From Bimastos eiseni (lineage: Eukaryota > Annelida > Clitellata > Crassiclitellata > Lumbricidae), in the NCBI GenBank assembly GCA_959347315.1, contig OY365810.1, forward strand, positions 1,416,334-1,480,333: 64,000 nucleotides of DNA, written 5' to 3'. Shown one piece after another: positions 24,061 through 37,100 of this stretch; within the stretch, counting starts at the first letter, position 1, and each line of letters starts with the position of its first letter. The translations under genes and the position numbers were made by a program. The notes beneath the pieces were generated by a model that searched no databases, had not been told where the DNA came from, and worked only from the letters and a program-made list of their open reading frames with translations.

Positions 24061-26199
24061 GTTGTTTGTCTAGATTTCCGATAATGACTCAGGCTAGATC
24101 TTTTGACAGGAACTTAAGCAGAGAAGAATCTGATAATTTTGATTCTGATTTTTTCAACAAATATGCAACGCTTAAGTATCACATAAGCAGAGGAACGTCT
24201 GGTAATGTACTTGGGCCAATTCAACCGAATAAAAAGCAACTAGCAATTAAACAGGTTACGTTCGCAGATGGCAAAGTTACTGAAGAATTGAAAAAGGACA
24301 TTGAAGTAAAGAAAGTTATATGGACTTCGCTTGAACATAAACATATAACCGGGATTTACGCGGTCGATTTAAGCCAACTACCGAAAGCAATGTTCCTTGT
24401 GATGGAATACGCTGCTGGTGGTTCGCTACAAAAAACTCTGAGGTCATTGGGATATAACAAGAAACTGCCTTTTCTCGTCGTAACAGACTGGGCAAAACAG
24501 ATTGCAGAGGGAATGCTGTACCTACATGAGAGAAACATTGTTCATAGAGACTTAAACTCTGGAAACAGTGAGTGAATTCATTAAAATCGTTTTAATTTAT
24601 TGATCTATTTTTTTTACATTATTGACATATTTACCATGTCAACGGTTATTAAAAGGTGGACATCAATCTGTGTGTTCCATATAAGACTGAAATTTATGAT
24701 AAATGGCATTATTGTGAATATCCAACGGCGCTTTTTTAATGAGCCGTTGAGTTGTACACCTATATGCAACGGTGAAATGCAATCCATATAAGAAAAATAC
24801 AGTTTAAAGCTGGTGAACTTTTGGATTGTCTGCATCGTTGCGTTAATTCATCGTTAATTTACCTGTATTATCCTTTTAACGCCACTACACCAAATCATAC
24901 AGATTACACCGCGTCTACTGACATTTTTTTGCGCAGTTTTGCTTATGGAGTCTTTCGATAATCGTAATCCTCAAACGATGGTGACTCTGAAGATTGGAGA
25001 TTTTGATGAAGTCAAAGAACACGATCATACGACCACTATGTCATTTGTAGGAACAGTTGCTTACATGGCTCCTGAAGTAATTCGAAGCCAAATGTTTTCA
25101 AAAGCCAGTGACGTATGGAGGTGAGTCAAACCTAATATATAACGTATTATCATCATAAACTTCACTTCCTTAGATCTTGTTCTTTAGTGCGTGCTGCATC
25201 AAAAGAGAGTCGGTTCAAGTCAAAAACATAATCAGCAGGAGATGTCCGGTCAAAATCTGTTAAGACGGCAATGACCATTGAGTATATATGCTAGATGAAC
25301 AGCCGTATTACAATACCACACTAATAGGCTTATGATAAGGCACGATATGTTTAATGACGTGACGAATATCCTATACTCACATAATGATCATTTTAAAACC
25401 TCATTCTACAGAAGTACTTGTTCAAGTCAGGATCCAAATCGTGGCTTTTTCATGTAAAGACAGTGTTGATATGGTGTTTCGTGTCATTATTTTCAAACCA
25501 AAACCTCTTTCAAATTTTCCGAATGCTTGTTAGAAATCGCTCTGTCATTCAATCTTAAACCATAGCCTGAAATTTAACCTTAAAACTCGAGCTTGAGACT
25601 CAGCCTTTGAGCAAAGTCTAACCAACATCTCACTGCGGTGAGGGGCCACTTGCATCAACCAAGTGGGGATGCCATCAGTGGTGAAAAATTATGATTAAGT
25701 ACCATCTAGGGAGCCACGCGGGGTGGTAAGGCTCTGCAAAAACCCTGAACATTGCCTAATGCGAATGAAAAAAAATGACGGGATGGATTGATCTCAAATA
25801 GATTGCTCTTTGGACGTTCATAATAAATTTGGATGTCAGGTCTTGATGGATTAAAAAATTCCTTTTAGCTATGGAGTAGTGATATGGGAGATATTATCTG
25901 GAGACCTTGGTTCAAAGACCTTGAACCACAAACAATTATATACAACTTGATTCATGGAGAGTTGGATAATTTACATGTGAAAGAGTCATTTCCAGACGAT
26001 TATCAGGTACTTCTTAAGAGTAAGTTGAAACTATGCACACTAACATTTCTTCCGTTTATATGTATATCATATTCAATCAAGAACGTCGCGGTTACATTTT
26101 GATAACCGAAGTCATAATTCATATTTACTAGATTTTCACATACAATCAATTAACCATATTATTCATATCGCACACTGGAGTTATTTTACTCAGTCGACC

Positions 26200-26890
26200 A
26201 TGTGATACTCCTGCAGCGCTTATCTTTCACCTTTGTCCTTTCTGTTTTTGACTGGCTTACTTCCTTCTTGCTGGACCGCTCTCTTATGGCTCTACTAGGT
26301 CTCCATGGGATCCTGCGCCATTTGGTCTGCTCATGCCGTTCTTGGTCCTCTCTTAAACAGAGTCTTCCAAGCGTATGCCTACATTCTGGCAAGGTAGGTG
26401 ACATTGGCTGTGGAAACAACTAGCGAAACCACTGAACCTTTCAGGCTTGGATGTCATCAAATCGCCTACGACCAAGACATAGCTCATCTGGCTTGGACCC
26501 TCCAGCAACTCGCAAAGATAGATATAGGACTCTTCGCCTTGAGGTATCCGCACCTGTCTTCCTCTTTATCGGTCCAAAATATATGAATATACTCTATCGT
26601 AGCTGTTATTATCCGTATCGACAACTTCCAATTGGTTTCCCGCTGCCTCTCCCTCTTATCTGCTGCGCCAGCGGAGCTACTTGTCCCCAGTGCGCGGACT
26701 GCTATCCGACAGCACCGTGCTTTCTCTTTGGCTGGTTCGGTGACCTGGAATGACCTTCCAGTGGCACTGCGTCTCACGCCAATAGGTCAATCTGCCCTAT
26801 TCTTCTCTGGCTTAAAGGCTGTTCTGTATGACATAGGTTGGTCTAGAAGCGTTTCTGAGAAGATGGCCTTGAAGGGGCGTTATATGTAAT
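26200..26890 (+). pseudogene. LINE reverse transcriptase 3' half in intron 3 of copy B
   Basis: Translation shows VFDWLTSFLLDRSLMALLG (the WLxSFLxDRxQxV block) near 26,245-26,300 and, at 26,690-26,830, RTAIRQHRAFSLAGSVTWND and LPVALRLTPI, the C-terminal tail. Frameshifts separate them. It ends GGGGCGTTATATGTAAT, a CR1/L2-like 3' end. Confidence 0.7.
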
Positions 26891-27605
26891 TATTGTAACA
26901 ATAATGATGTCAAATTCAACTTGTATCTGTTCATTCTACTCATTCGGCTCGATTATGACACATACACTATGTTTGTTTGACATTATTTGTTAGATTGGCT
27001 CTTCTGAATGCCCGAATGCGGGTTTGCATTGGTGTGCCATTGGCTAAGGAGCTGCGTATTAGAAGCCACAGCGATTGAAAATTTTAATTATTATTAAACT
27101 TTTATGAATATGTATATTAGAGCCACTTTCTACTATTGTTTTATTCAAGTTCGTGTAATGAAATGGCTTTGTTGATTGAGCACAAGTTTTGAAGACATCA
27201 CTTTGTTCAGTGCAATTTGTGTGGAAACTATTATTTTGAGTGGTAGCTAAACACAATTTGTACACACATGCTTGAATATCTCAGAGGTTAGAGTTGATCT
27301 CTATGGTTAAATAAATAAATAATTATTAGTCGTCGGAAATAAGTTAGATCTGAGCTCACTGTGTATCATTGTATAGATTGCTGGAAGTCCGTCTACGTAG
27401 AAAGACCTTCGTTTTCCGACATAATATGCCTTCTAAAGCATATAGGTATGCGGATGTTTCACCTTTATGTAGATAAAATGTTTGAAGTAATAGTATCATA
27501 TTCCTGCTTTCAATAATATTATATTATGTCTGATTACATTACTCAGTCTTTACTTTAAGCTAATTCAATAGCGACTGCTTGGACAACACTACAGTGTGTT
27601 AGAAT

Positions 27606-27700
27606 AGCGGTTCTCAACCTTAAGTTTTGTTGTACCCCAGACTAAAACAATTTTAGTGTGCGTACCCCAACAGACAAAACTTGTCAGGAACGTTCTTTGG
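27606..27700. mobile_element. Possible end of a hAT-type element
   Basis: AGCGGTTCTCAACCTTAAG followed by a TTGTTGTACCCC motif resembles the terminal region of Charlie-like hAT repeats. The opposite end was not found. Confidence 0.3.
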
Positions 27701-27923
27701 AAAAAACATACTTATTCCAGCGACCAGTCCAGAGCTCCACATAAGATATTATGTCGTGAACGTCATGCGATTAATTTGGCGCCGATGTTTCAGTTGAGAC
27801 TCAAAATTATTTGGAAATAGATAAAGCGCCATTGTCGTTTCTTGTTGGCCAGATTTATTTTACACATGGACAACTGCCACAAATGATTAACGGCTCTGTA
27901 ATTAAAGACGTAGATGACGCATA

Positions 27924-29425
27924 CAGTGGCGTAGCGAGGGTCAAGCCGGCGAACCGACCCAGGCGGCACTTGTCCTAGGGTCGGCATTTTCGGTAAAATG
28001 TAAAAAAAATTATTGTTTTATAAGTTGAATTCTTCAGGATTCTTGTTGCTTCTGTCTAAACCTGACACAATGCTGTTTAGTTTTTTTCGACTTAAAACTA
28101 TCATATACGATATGCCGAAGCACCATAAAAATGATTGAATGGTATCTGGTGTTTATAGATATCAGAGCATCTAATCCTCATCTAATTTGGCGCCATAGGC
28201 AGTCATCTATATAAGAACGCCCCACCCCAGTTGCATAAACAGTAAGATGTGATTCTAGCGTATGAAAATTAATAGAGAAAGAGCGAGAGATTCAATGAGA
28301 TGCTAAGAGATTAAATATCGTTGTTGGAATTGGAATTAGCCTGAAACTAGTTTTTGATAACCAATTTATGAATTTCTTTTTGCATCATTATACAATTATA
28401 GCCTATACCTCAAAACGATGCCTCGTTATTTCTAAAATTCGGCGCTCCTATATTTGACGCCCTAGGCCGCTTCCTATGTCGCTTTTGCCAGGAGCCGGCC
28501 CTGATAGACATGGCCCAATAGAGAATTTAGATACTATTTTTAATTACTCAGTTTATTTTATTCGATAGGTGCGAAAGTAATAGAGAAATTAAATAGCGTC
28601 CTCTTACGATTTAATATAATACAAACTTGCAGCCGACGGCATCATATGCGCTGTTTATTTATATTTATTATTTTAATCTGAACCTGATTTCAAATCACCG
28701 GCTAAATATATTTACGCTAATTTTAGTTATAAATGGAAGAAAATATTAATTACTGTTGTGACATTGTTTACTTTTGTACATTTATTAGATTAAATTGGGT
28801 GCGTTTGGTAGCGGAAGTATCCAGGAAGCAGGAATGCGCCGTGACAAGTGCCTACAGCCTATATCCATGTTGTTTAATATTTTAATTTAGTGGGAATGAA
28901 AGTATGAAACCGTACCGTATCCGTAATCTGTATGATAAGTTACCAGTTACTAGTATATTATATTTACTATGCTTAGTATAGTCCCATCACGATTAAATGG
29001 TATTTATTTAGGACTTTCGTTTTACTGTTTCAGTTTTTATTTTTGTTGAACTTTATCATTTTATATCTAACCTGCAAGACGTTCAGTAGGCTAACTTTAT
29101 TGTGAGGCTTGCTTTTTTGTTTGCTTTATAAATTGCTCATGTCTAATTAACACTATCTCATTCTATTTCCTTATTTTTTATCAAATGTTAGCGCATTATA
29201 ATTATTCAAATAGTTTTTATTTTGACTGTTACTAACCTATAATGAATTGAATACTGAATGGACTACTCATAATGTATAATGAAAACACTCAAAGCAGGCG
29301 TCTTATGCCTATTGCCCGTATTGCGTATCCCGGGATATGCACAAGAATAAAGTGATGGAAATAATAGAGAGAAACGGCATTTTGTAGCTTCGTCTCAGGC
29401 GGCATTCTGCCTTGCTACCCCACTG
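27924..29425. mobile_element. Possible 1.5-kb hAT-like element in intron 4 of copy B
   Basis: The left end CAGTGGCGTAGCGAGG and the complement of the right end CAGTGGGGTAGCAAGG match at 14 of 16 bases. Flanking 8-mers (GACGCATA and GGCGTAGA) agree at only 5 of 8 bases, so the target duplication is not convincing. The inside is AT-rich with no transposase recognised and may hold nested elements (for example a segment ending GCCGGCCCTG near 28,503). Confidence 0.45.
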
Positions 29426-30482
29426 GGCGTAGATAAATTTCTTTATAATTATAACATATCTGTCCGTGTTGTTGTTGACATCATGTATTTACTACGTTTT
29501 TTGCATATATTATTCTGAGTTGCTCGTGTGATTGTGATTTGGAGAACATTGCAAACTCTTATGACTGATTCTTAACGACACAGGAAGTTTATTATTTTGA
29601 TGATTCTCTAAAGAATCTATGTTTTAATAATATAATCACACAATACTCTTAATAGGCCTATTTCGTGTTCTTTTATGAACGAATCCTGATGGTAAGCTAT
29701 TTAAAATGCAATCGTTTGCTTTCTGTTTATATTCTCTATCTATATCCCTGCCATTTGGGGACGGTTGACAATCGTGCCATGATACGATAAGCATGATGCC
29801 TATACCTTGTTCTTTGCAAATATTTATTTAAATTCCTCATAATACTTATGATTTTATGAATATTTGAAACTCTTATGAATATTCATAAGATACAAGGCGT
29901 TTATTTGGCGATTTTTTTTAAGATGGGGTTTTGAAAATTTAGCCACTCAAAGCTTTAAATTTTGTGTTCTTCTAAGAATGAACCCTGACAATATTGAAAA
30001 CGCATTTGTTGTTGCTCCACTTGTCTTCTCTATGTATCTGTGTGGGCCACTCTCGACATTCCATTGATCTCTTTATGTCGTCGTTTTTAGTTAATTACTT
30101 GAGGTGTTGCTTATGTGTTTGTCCAGGTAAATACAAAACGAGTTCAGTCTAAGTTCAGACGATTAGAAAAGAATCAGCAGAAGGCAAAATGAGGACGTTT
30201 GCGATCCTAGACAAAGTTTGTTTGTTTGTTGGTAGTGGAAATACTTCAGAAGTTGAGGTTTACGATTCGATGAAACTGTTTCCTTCGTCGATGGTATTTG
30301 AAGGAGTTAAATCTTCCATGGTACCCACCACGCCGTTTCCAAACTTCGATATCTCGGTCAAACTGATTCGTATCTATACATATTAAATATTTTGCAAGCC
30401 TACACAGAAATCAACTATATTATGATCCCTGAAAATTTTAATTTGAACTTGCTTTAAATGACGTGACAGTGAACACCGCGGA

Positions 30483-30569
30483 TTTAAAGTAAATAGACGA
30501 ACGCTTGGCAATACAGTCTACAGTTTGACTGTAGCCTGTATTGCCAAGCGTTCGTCTATTTACTTTAAA
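30483..30569. repeat. Perfect 34-bp inverted repeat (hairpin)
   Basis: Positions 30,483-30,516 and 30,536-30,569 are exact reverse complements. The 19-base loop has its own smaller CTACAG/CTGTAG stem. A transcript would fold into a long, nearly perfect hairpin. No protein is encoded. Confidence 0.9.
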
Positions 30570-31175
30570 GAAGAATTGGCTGAAGAACTCCACTCGACTG
30601 CGACTCGACTGAACACAACTGCGACGACTCTCCCTCACTCGCCTGAAGAGCACTTCGAAGAACACTCTCTCCTCTTCCGAATAATCGTCACTTGATGACG
30701 TCAGACATGGTGCCTAATAACAACTATATAGGCCGACCGAAATATTGAAGTGTCTGTCATCCTTCCCCACTGTTTAGCGGATGTTAAACAGCTTTGCTTC
30801 TTCTTCTGTGACCAACCAGAAACTGGGCAACTGTGGCAGACGTTGCCAGTCCACGTGCCAGGAATTGCTTTGCTACCGTACATCTCTCCGGATTGTTAAA
30901 ATCTGTTTACGTTAACAGAAAACAGCTCAAATTGTTCAATAAACAATTTGAACGCAACTCTAAGCATTTGCGCTGAACTGTATAAAGAATCCGATAACTA
31001 AATTGCTAACTGACGACGTAACATGAATTTAATTATTATTAAATAACAGTGGTTTTGCTTCCTTGAGATTGTTGGGTGTCTATTAAGTTGTTTTTGCTGC
31101 AGATCACGAATATCACCTTGAAATTATCCTATCACGTACCGTTTTTAAGAAATTTGTATTTAAAAAAAATTTACA

Positions 31176-31179
31176 GACA

Positions 31180-31213
<34 letters not shown>
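31176..31213. repeat. (CTGT)n microsatellite
   Basis: A short tetranucleotide run. At the corresponding place D has a long (CT)n tract. Confidence 0.9.
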
Positions 31214-31528
31214 ATGACATCCAGAGAGATTAGCAGACCTATGGATGGACTTGTAACACAGACGGACACAGATGTGTGCACATCGAATGGCATCGAATGT
31301 AATGTTAGTAGGGCCTACCTGGTGTTTACTTTTACATACGGCTCTTCTAAAGCCTAAGCCCTACTTCGTGCTTTATAATAAAGGAAGTACCGAGAGTGGC
31401 TCTTTATTGGTAGGGTCGGTCGTGCTTCAGTAAAGAGGACATGATTCACCTTCACCCATTGTGTGCTATATAGTTATTTACACATTGTCCTATAATGAAT
31501 TAAAAAAGATTTTGTTAGCAAACTTTGC

Positions 31529-32229
31529 TGTACGAGTAGGCCGACACTGCTGCACAGGCTGATAAGCTGCGCTTGTTCAATGCGTAAGTGTAAAGGTAAA
31601 ACCGCATAAGACGATATGCCACTTATATATGCAAAGCTTACTCATAAGAGCTATTGTACTTAAGTCAGACATACAGGATCGATTTGTTGCTTGAAGACGA
31701 GAGTAACAGAAGCAAAATTAATGAACTTCTACTGAAATTTGTGCTTGGTTAGAAAATCAATTGGAAGGTGAAGAAATTCAAGGATCCCGGTAAGGTTTAT
31801 TTACAGATTGAAGAAGTAGCTTTTATATAAAATCTTATGAGTTAGGCCTATGTCGATGAATTTGATGTTGATGATGGTAGGGAACGACATGTGTTGTGGA
31901 TCGTAGGCAGTTATGCAAGACGCCCTTTTTAATAAGACCAATAATTAAAATTATTTTAATCAATGCAGCTAATGAGCGGAAGAAGGATTGGTCAACCTTA
32001 TAGGAGATAATATGGACATCGAACTCAGTCCCTCAGCTCTGCGTCCCAGGGTGCCATCCATTACTCAATGCCCCCTTCGCATTTCATCAGCTATCGTATT
32101 AATTATTAAACGAAGAGTTTCAGATGGAAGTGTCGTTTAATTAATTAGTTTGTTCTAAATTTCAGCCAACGGGCGCATTGAACAAGCGCAGCTTATCAGC
32201 CTGTGCAGCAGTATAGGCCTACTCGTACA
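31529..32229. mobile_element. 0.7-kb element with 56-bp terminal inverted repeats (block C)
   Basis: The ends 31,529-31,584 and 32,174-32,229 are reverse complements with about two mismatches, sharing CTGCTGCACAGGCTGATAAG and CTGCGCTTGTTCAATGCG. The inside contains a short plus-strand frame in the D copy (RAIVLRSKRYRIDLLLEDEG) that I cannot assign. No clear target duplication was found, so the class is open. Confidence 0.6.
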
Positions 32230-32389
32230 ACCATCATAGGAATAGGTACTGTCTCTCACGCCCATTGTATAGCGTCTTCTAGGTGTCTTCAGACTCATTT
32301 AGGTCGTGACGCTATCCGCGGCCCAGGTGAGGATGCATTGATATTCGTCCATCGATTTTGTTGTCAGAGGCAGACTCTATCATTGTAGC

Positions 32390-33040
32390 TCGATTTTGCT
32401 AAGTTTTGCTCTTGGATTAATGAGTGTTTTAAGCCTTCTATCCGTTCAGTTGCACGCCTTATTGAGTGAACCTATAAAATGTGGTCCGTTAATCATATAC
32501 TGAATTCTATACTTTTCTCTCATTATTTCTGTACATTGCCTATTGCACAATTATATGGGCTTCGGTCTACAAGTCTAATTTATCCAAATTGGAAGCTGCA
32601 CAAAAGACGGTTGTGAGATTTGTTGCAGGCTTGCACAATTGTAGGGCTCACTTTAGTCCATTTTTTGAATCCTTGTCACCTTAGTCCAATGCTGGTATGT
32701 GGTGCGCCTTGTTTCATTGAACCGTGTTCTCTGTTCGTCAACTACTTATTGAGCGTATAATCTAAAATTAATACTAAGCAAATGTAGGCCTATGTCTTCT
32801 TTTCGGCATTCCGATGTCATGTATTGTGTTGGTCTCCTGTCTCACTGCGCATCCTTTATATAATCACCGCTTCGGTTTGTCAGTGCCTTCTTGGTTCTGC
32901 CTCTGCATTCATGCGTCATATTTGCCCCCTGTCCTTGTACAGAAGGCCGTCGGGTCCGCATAATATACTCCCTAGAGTCATCTCAGTTGTTGGGACAAAG
33001 AGCTCTAAGGGTGCGTGGTATCGAACGATGACATAGATTG
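32390..33040 (+). pseudogene. LINE reverse transcriptase C-terminal fragment (block C)
   Basis: Across frames, translation gives SKLEAAQKTVVRFVAGLHNC followed by RAHFSPFFESLSPL, the LxxxQKRAVRxIxGxxxRAHTxPLFxxLxxL block near the end of LINE reverse transcriptases. A Leu-rich stretch before it fits the YxxLxYGIxxWG region. Frameshifted and incomplete. The paralogue is at about 50,990-51,640. Confidence 0.6.
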
Positions 33041-33507
33041 GAAGGCGAAAGTGGATTCCGCGTTAAATGGAAAACGTAGGACTGTGGAAGGTTTTAATAG
33101 ATCAGGGAAGAATTCTTCCAGTTGAAACTTTAAGTGGAAAGTCTGGGGACGATCCAAAGCAAAGCCGCTGTCAGATGATAAAAATGGGGAGTTGGTGTAG
33201 AAAAGGAGTGTCGCTGAAGAGGTAAATTCTTCAAGAATCGAGGGTCAGCCTTCATTTTAGAAATCGCAATTGTAACCTCACCATTTCTACAGCGCCCCCA
33301 AAAGCGATAGACCTACGCGGGAACCAGCTTTTCACGAGCGCTTAATAAAAAAATCGATAGGCCTGATATATTTACATGTTAAACAAAGTCAAACTCAAAG
33401 GACACGTTACAATGTAGAGACTAGTCATAGTAGGCCTACTTAGAGAAGAGATGAGTTTTACGTTTAGATTTCAAATGTTAATCCAGAAGGATCATCAGAT
33501 TAGAGAG

Positions 33508-33760
33508 TCAAGCAGGCAGACAGTCAGACGGATAAGGTGGGCGGTATTTGGAGTTGAAATAGCGGGGGAAGGAGGGCGAAGCGGAGGAATTAGGATATGA
33601 AATGTGATAAAGCAATGTTTTGAGTTTTGAGTGGAAAACCTGTGAGGAAATAGCAAAAGGTGAGGCTTTGGTGAGTTCGTAGGATGGATTGGATATTTGT
33701 CTCAATGCTGGGGAGTTTGTTCCAAAGAGGCGGGACATGAATGAATGAATCAATCAGTTG
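33508..33760 (-). pseudogene. CR1/L2-like LINE 3' end fragment (block C)
   Basis: Same insertion as at 3,725-3,960, with a better preserved reading RLFGTNSPALRQISN through FHSKLKTLLYHISYP. Confidence 0.55.
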
Positions 33761-34153
33761 ATCCGGTTTCATTTTTTGGAGTTACATTTTTTATTAAATG
33801 CATTTATCTTTTTGTCAAAAGATTAGTCCTCTTGGTTATGCCATTTCCATTCTATTTGCATTGTTTTTTGCCTGACGTGTAAGCATTATTCCACAGTTTG
33901 ATATCTATTTTAAAAATGCAGTTTCTAGCATAAAAGTTTAGGGTTATTAGCGAATAATTATAGGCGTTTTAATTCGGGCATTTAGCTTTGTGCAAAACGG
34001 GTTGATTTGGCACTTCGACAACATGGCTTCGAAGAAAGCTTCCTCCATATTTTTTAACACTTTCTATGAAGACCATAAATTAGTTGAAATTAGACAACCA
34101 GTAATGTCATAGATGTTAAATTTGATTTGCTATCGTTTTTCAGATTCTCTATA

Positions 34154-37100
34154 ATGGCTGTGTCCAAGAAGTTTGCCCAATCTTGTCGCACAGGAGCATC
34201 TGATAATTTCGACTCTGACTTTTTCAGCAAATATACAACAACTGATTATTATTTGAGCAGAGGAGCATCTGGAAATGTGTACGGTCCAATTAAGAGGAAG
34301 GAAATGCAAATGGCAATTAAAGAAACTACGTTCGCAGTTGGCAGAGTTACCGACAAATTCAAAAAGGACATCGAAGTGAGGCAACAAATCTGGACTTCGC
34401 TTGAACATAAACACTTAACTAGAATTCACGCGGTTTTTCTCGACCAACTTCCGAAAGGATTGTTCATTGTGATGGAATTCGCTGGTGGTGGTTCACTACG
34501 CGCAACCCTTGAATCTTTAGGGCCTGAAAATAGACTGCCGATTGTTGTTGTGACAAACTGGGGAAAACAGATTGCAGAGGGAATGCTGTATTTGCATGAG
34601 AAAAACATTGTTCATAGAGACTTGAAATCTTCAAATAGTGAGTGAATTCATCGAAATCTTCTCAACTTCATCAACTGCGTTTTGTATTATTAATGTATAT
34701 GCATTATGCAACGATTTTGGACATCATAATTATTGTGTGACGTGTTGTAAATAAGACTCAAACAATGATAAATGGCATTGATGTGATCATCAAGTAGCGC
34801 TTTAAGAAATTGAATCGTTGATTTGTTGGCATTGAACAGCTCAAATTTATGAAAATAGTACAGCCTAGCTAGAACCTGGCGATGTTTACTTCGTTAACTT
34901 TCTGCACCTACTACAAACGTTTTAGGCCTAGAAACAAAACCATATCGATCATTAGACATCTATTGTTATTTTATTGTGTGTAGTTTTGCTGATGGATCCT
35001 TTCGATGCTAGTAACCCTTACACGATGGTGACTCTGAAGATTGCAGACTTCGATGAAGTCACAGAACTAGACCATACGACTACTATGTCATTTGTAGGAA
35101 CATGTGCTTACATGGCACCTGAGGCCTTACAAAACCATAGGTTTTCCAAAGCCAGTGACGTATGGAGGTGAGTCTATCCTATTGCAGTGCATTCATATCA
35201 AATTCGTCAGATGAAAACCTCTTTCAAACTTTACGAAATCTAGTTTTTACCAGAAGTCACACAATCTTACGACTAAGACTTGAGACTACCATAAAAACTG
35301 TTTGTGGTTTGAAATAGACAATAGTCTTTTCTTTGATGGCGTCGCAACAAGGATCGTCATGAATAATAAGTATTGTGCTACGCCATGGTATACATGTAAT
35401 ATTTAAGCAACATTCCATAATTTTATCATACAAATTCGCTACATCATTTGTTTTAACTAGACTTTACGGTGTGATCTTCGTTATTGTGTCGTTCAAGTAT
35501 TGATAGATTACTACTCTTGCATTTTAGCTATGGAGTGGTGTTTTGGGAGATCCTATCTGGAGACATTCCGTATAAAGGTCTGGACCCACATACGATTATT
35601 TTTAAATCAATGAGTGGGGAGTTGGATAATTTACCTGTAGGAGAGTTCTTTCCAGAAGGTCACCAGCTTCTTCTTAAAAGTAAGTTGAAATTGTGTATTA
35701 GAAATTCTTCCTTCTTTATTGAGTTGCATGTAATTCAAATGAAAACGTCAATTTTGAAAGCGCTTGTCTGCCGATGTAGACGCTGGGCTTCTGGGCAGGG
35801 ACGGAGCCATCTTGCCTACTCCTCCTGCTGTGGTTGACAGACGACCTCAGCGTGTTATGCGTCGCCCTGCGCGCTACCAGTGATGGCCGAGAGAGTTTGT
35901 TTCGAATTGTATAGTAGTAAAGAAATGTTCTCCCTCTTCGTTTAACTTGTTCATTGATATTTTCTATGAATGCTGGGCCTTGGGACCGTGTTATATTTTA
36001 TTATATGTTAGCTGTGTGTGCTGCGGAACCATCGCAGGAGGTGGAATAACCCTAGGGACTTGATACTCTCTTGTGAGGTGATTGCTTCGTGATAAGGGGA
36101 TATCTTTCCCTCTTTGTCTTCTTTAGTATTTCAGTGAACACTTTGGCAATCTTGTGTTTTTGGAGGATTTTGTGAGCTGTTTAGTTCAAGGACAGAAATG
36201 ATTAATTCTTACCTTTGCGATAATTTTGTAATTAAGATGTTGCTGCTTGGGAGTAGGTTACTGTATGTTGTGGATGAGCATTGCGCTGCTGTGTGGCGAA
36301 ATTTTGGCTGGGACTGTCGTTAGGTCGTTGACAACGGTAATTTTTTTCATATCTGCGCCAACAAGCCAGACTTACCTCGCGGATAGTCATACCTGGGCAA
36401 AACAACACTGGAGGGGGTGGCCTCCTCAGGGTATCAGAGGAAAAAGGGGAGGTTTAATTGCCACAACCGACACCGAAGTAGGGTAGAAGCGAGGTACGCA
36501 ACAAATTGGAACGCAGAAGCGGGGTGAATTGCCACCCAGGCGCCCCGAGTATGTTACAAATTGGTGCACCAGAAGTGAGGTCGTTGACAACGTTAATCTT
36601 TCTCATATCTGAGCCAACAAGCCAGACTTACCTCGCGGATAGTCAGACCTGGGCAAAATAACACTGAAGGGGGGTGGCCTCCTGAGGGTACCAGAGGAAA
36701 AAGGGGAGGTGAACCAGAATTGCCACAACCGACACCGAAGTAGGGTAGAATCGAGGTATGCTACAAATTAAAACGAAGAATCGGGGTGAATTGCCACCCA
36801 GGCACCCCGAGTATGTTACAAATTGGTGCACCAGAAGTGAGCTTTTTGTGTTTTTTTTCTTATTCCTAATCACATTAAGATGTGGCTGCTTTGATTGCGA
36901 ACAACTTTTGAGCACATTAAGTTTTTTACTGCAATTTTTTAAGCCTTTCAGATTAGGTCTACTCAGTACATGTAGTCACACAATGGGCATCATGATACGC
37001 CTGCGCGTAGGCCTACTAGAATCACTCAGAGGTGAGACTTTATCTTGCATGTATTAATAATAAATAATCATTAGTCGTCGGAGAGAAGTAATACCTGAAC

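Larger units (their letters stand above)
24084..30330 (+). pseudogene. Kinase-propeller fusion gene, copy B (frameshifted, propeller destroyed)
   Basis: Exons: 1 at 24,074-24,567 (ATG 24,084 after GTTTGTCTAG), 2 at 24,937-25,120, 3 at 25,869-26,019, 4 at 27,377-27,445, and a remnant of exon 5 from 30,127. Exon 3 is 151 bases instead of the 152 of other copies: one base is lost near 25,907-25,911, after SYGVVIWEILSGD, which shifts the frame. Exon 5 hits a stop after GKYKTSSV and loses similarity by about 30,330, before the first full blade. The catalytic loop reads HRDLNSGN, so the Lys of HRDLK is Asn; DFD is kept. Exon 4 is intact (CWKSVYVERPSFSDI). This is the most diverged kinase copy in the window and carries a separate LINE in intron 3. 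Confidence 0.75.
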
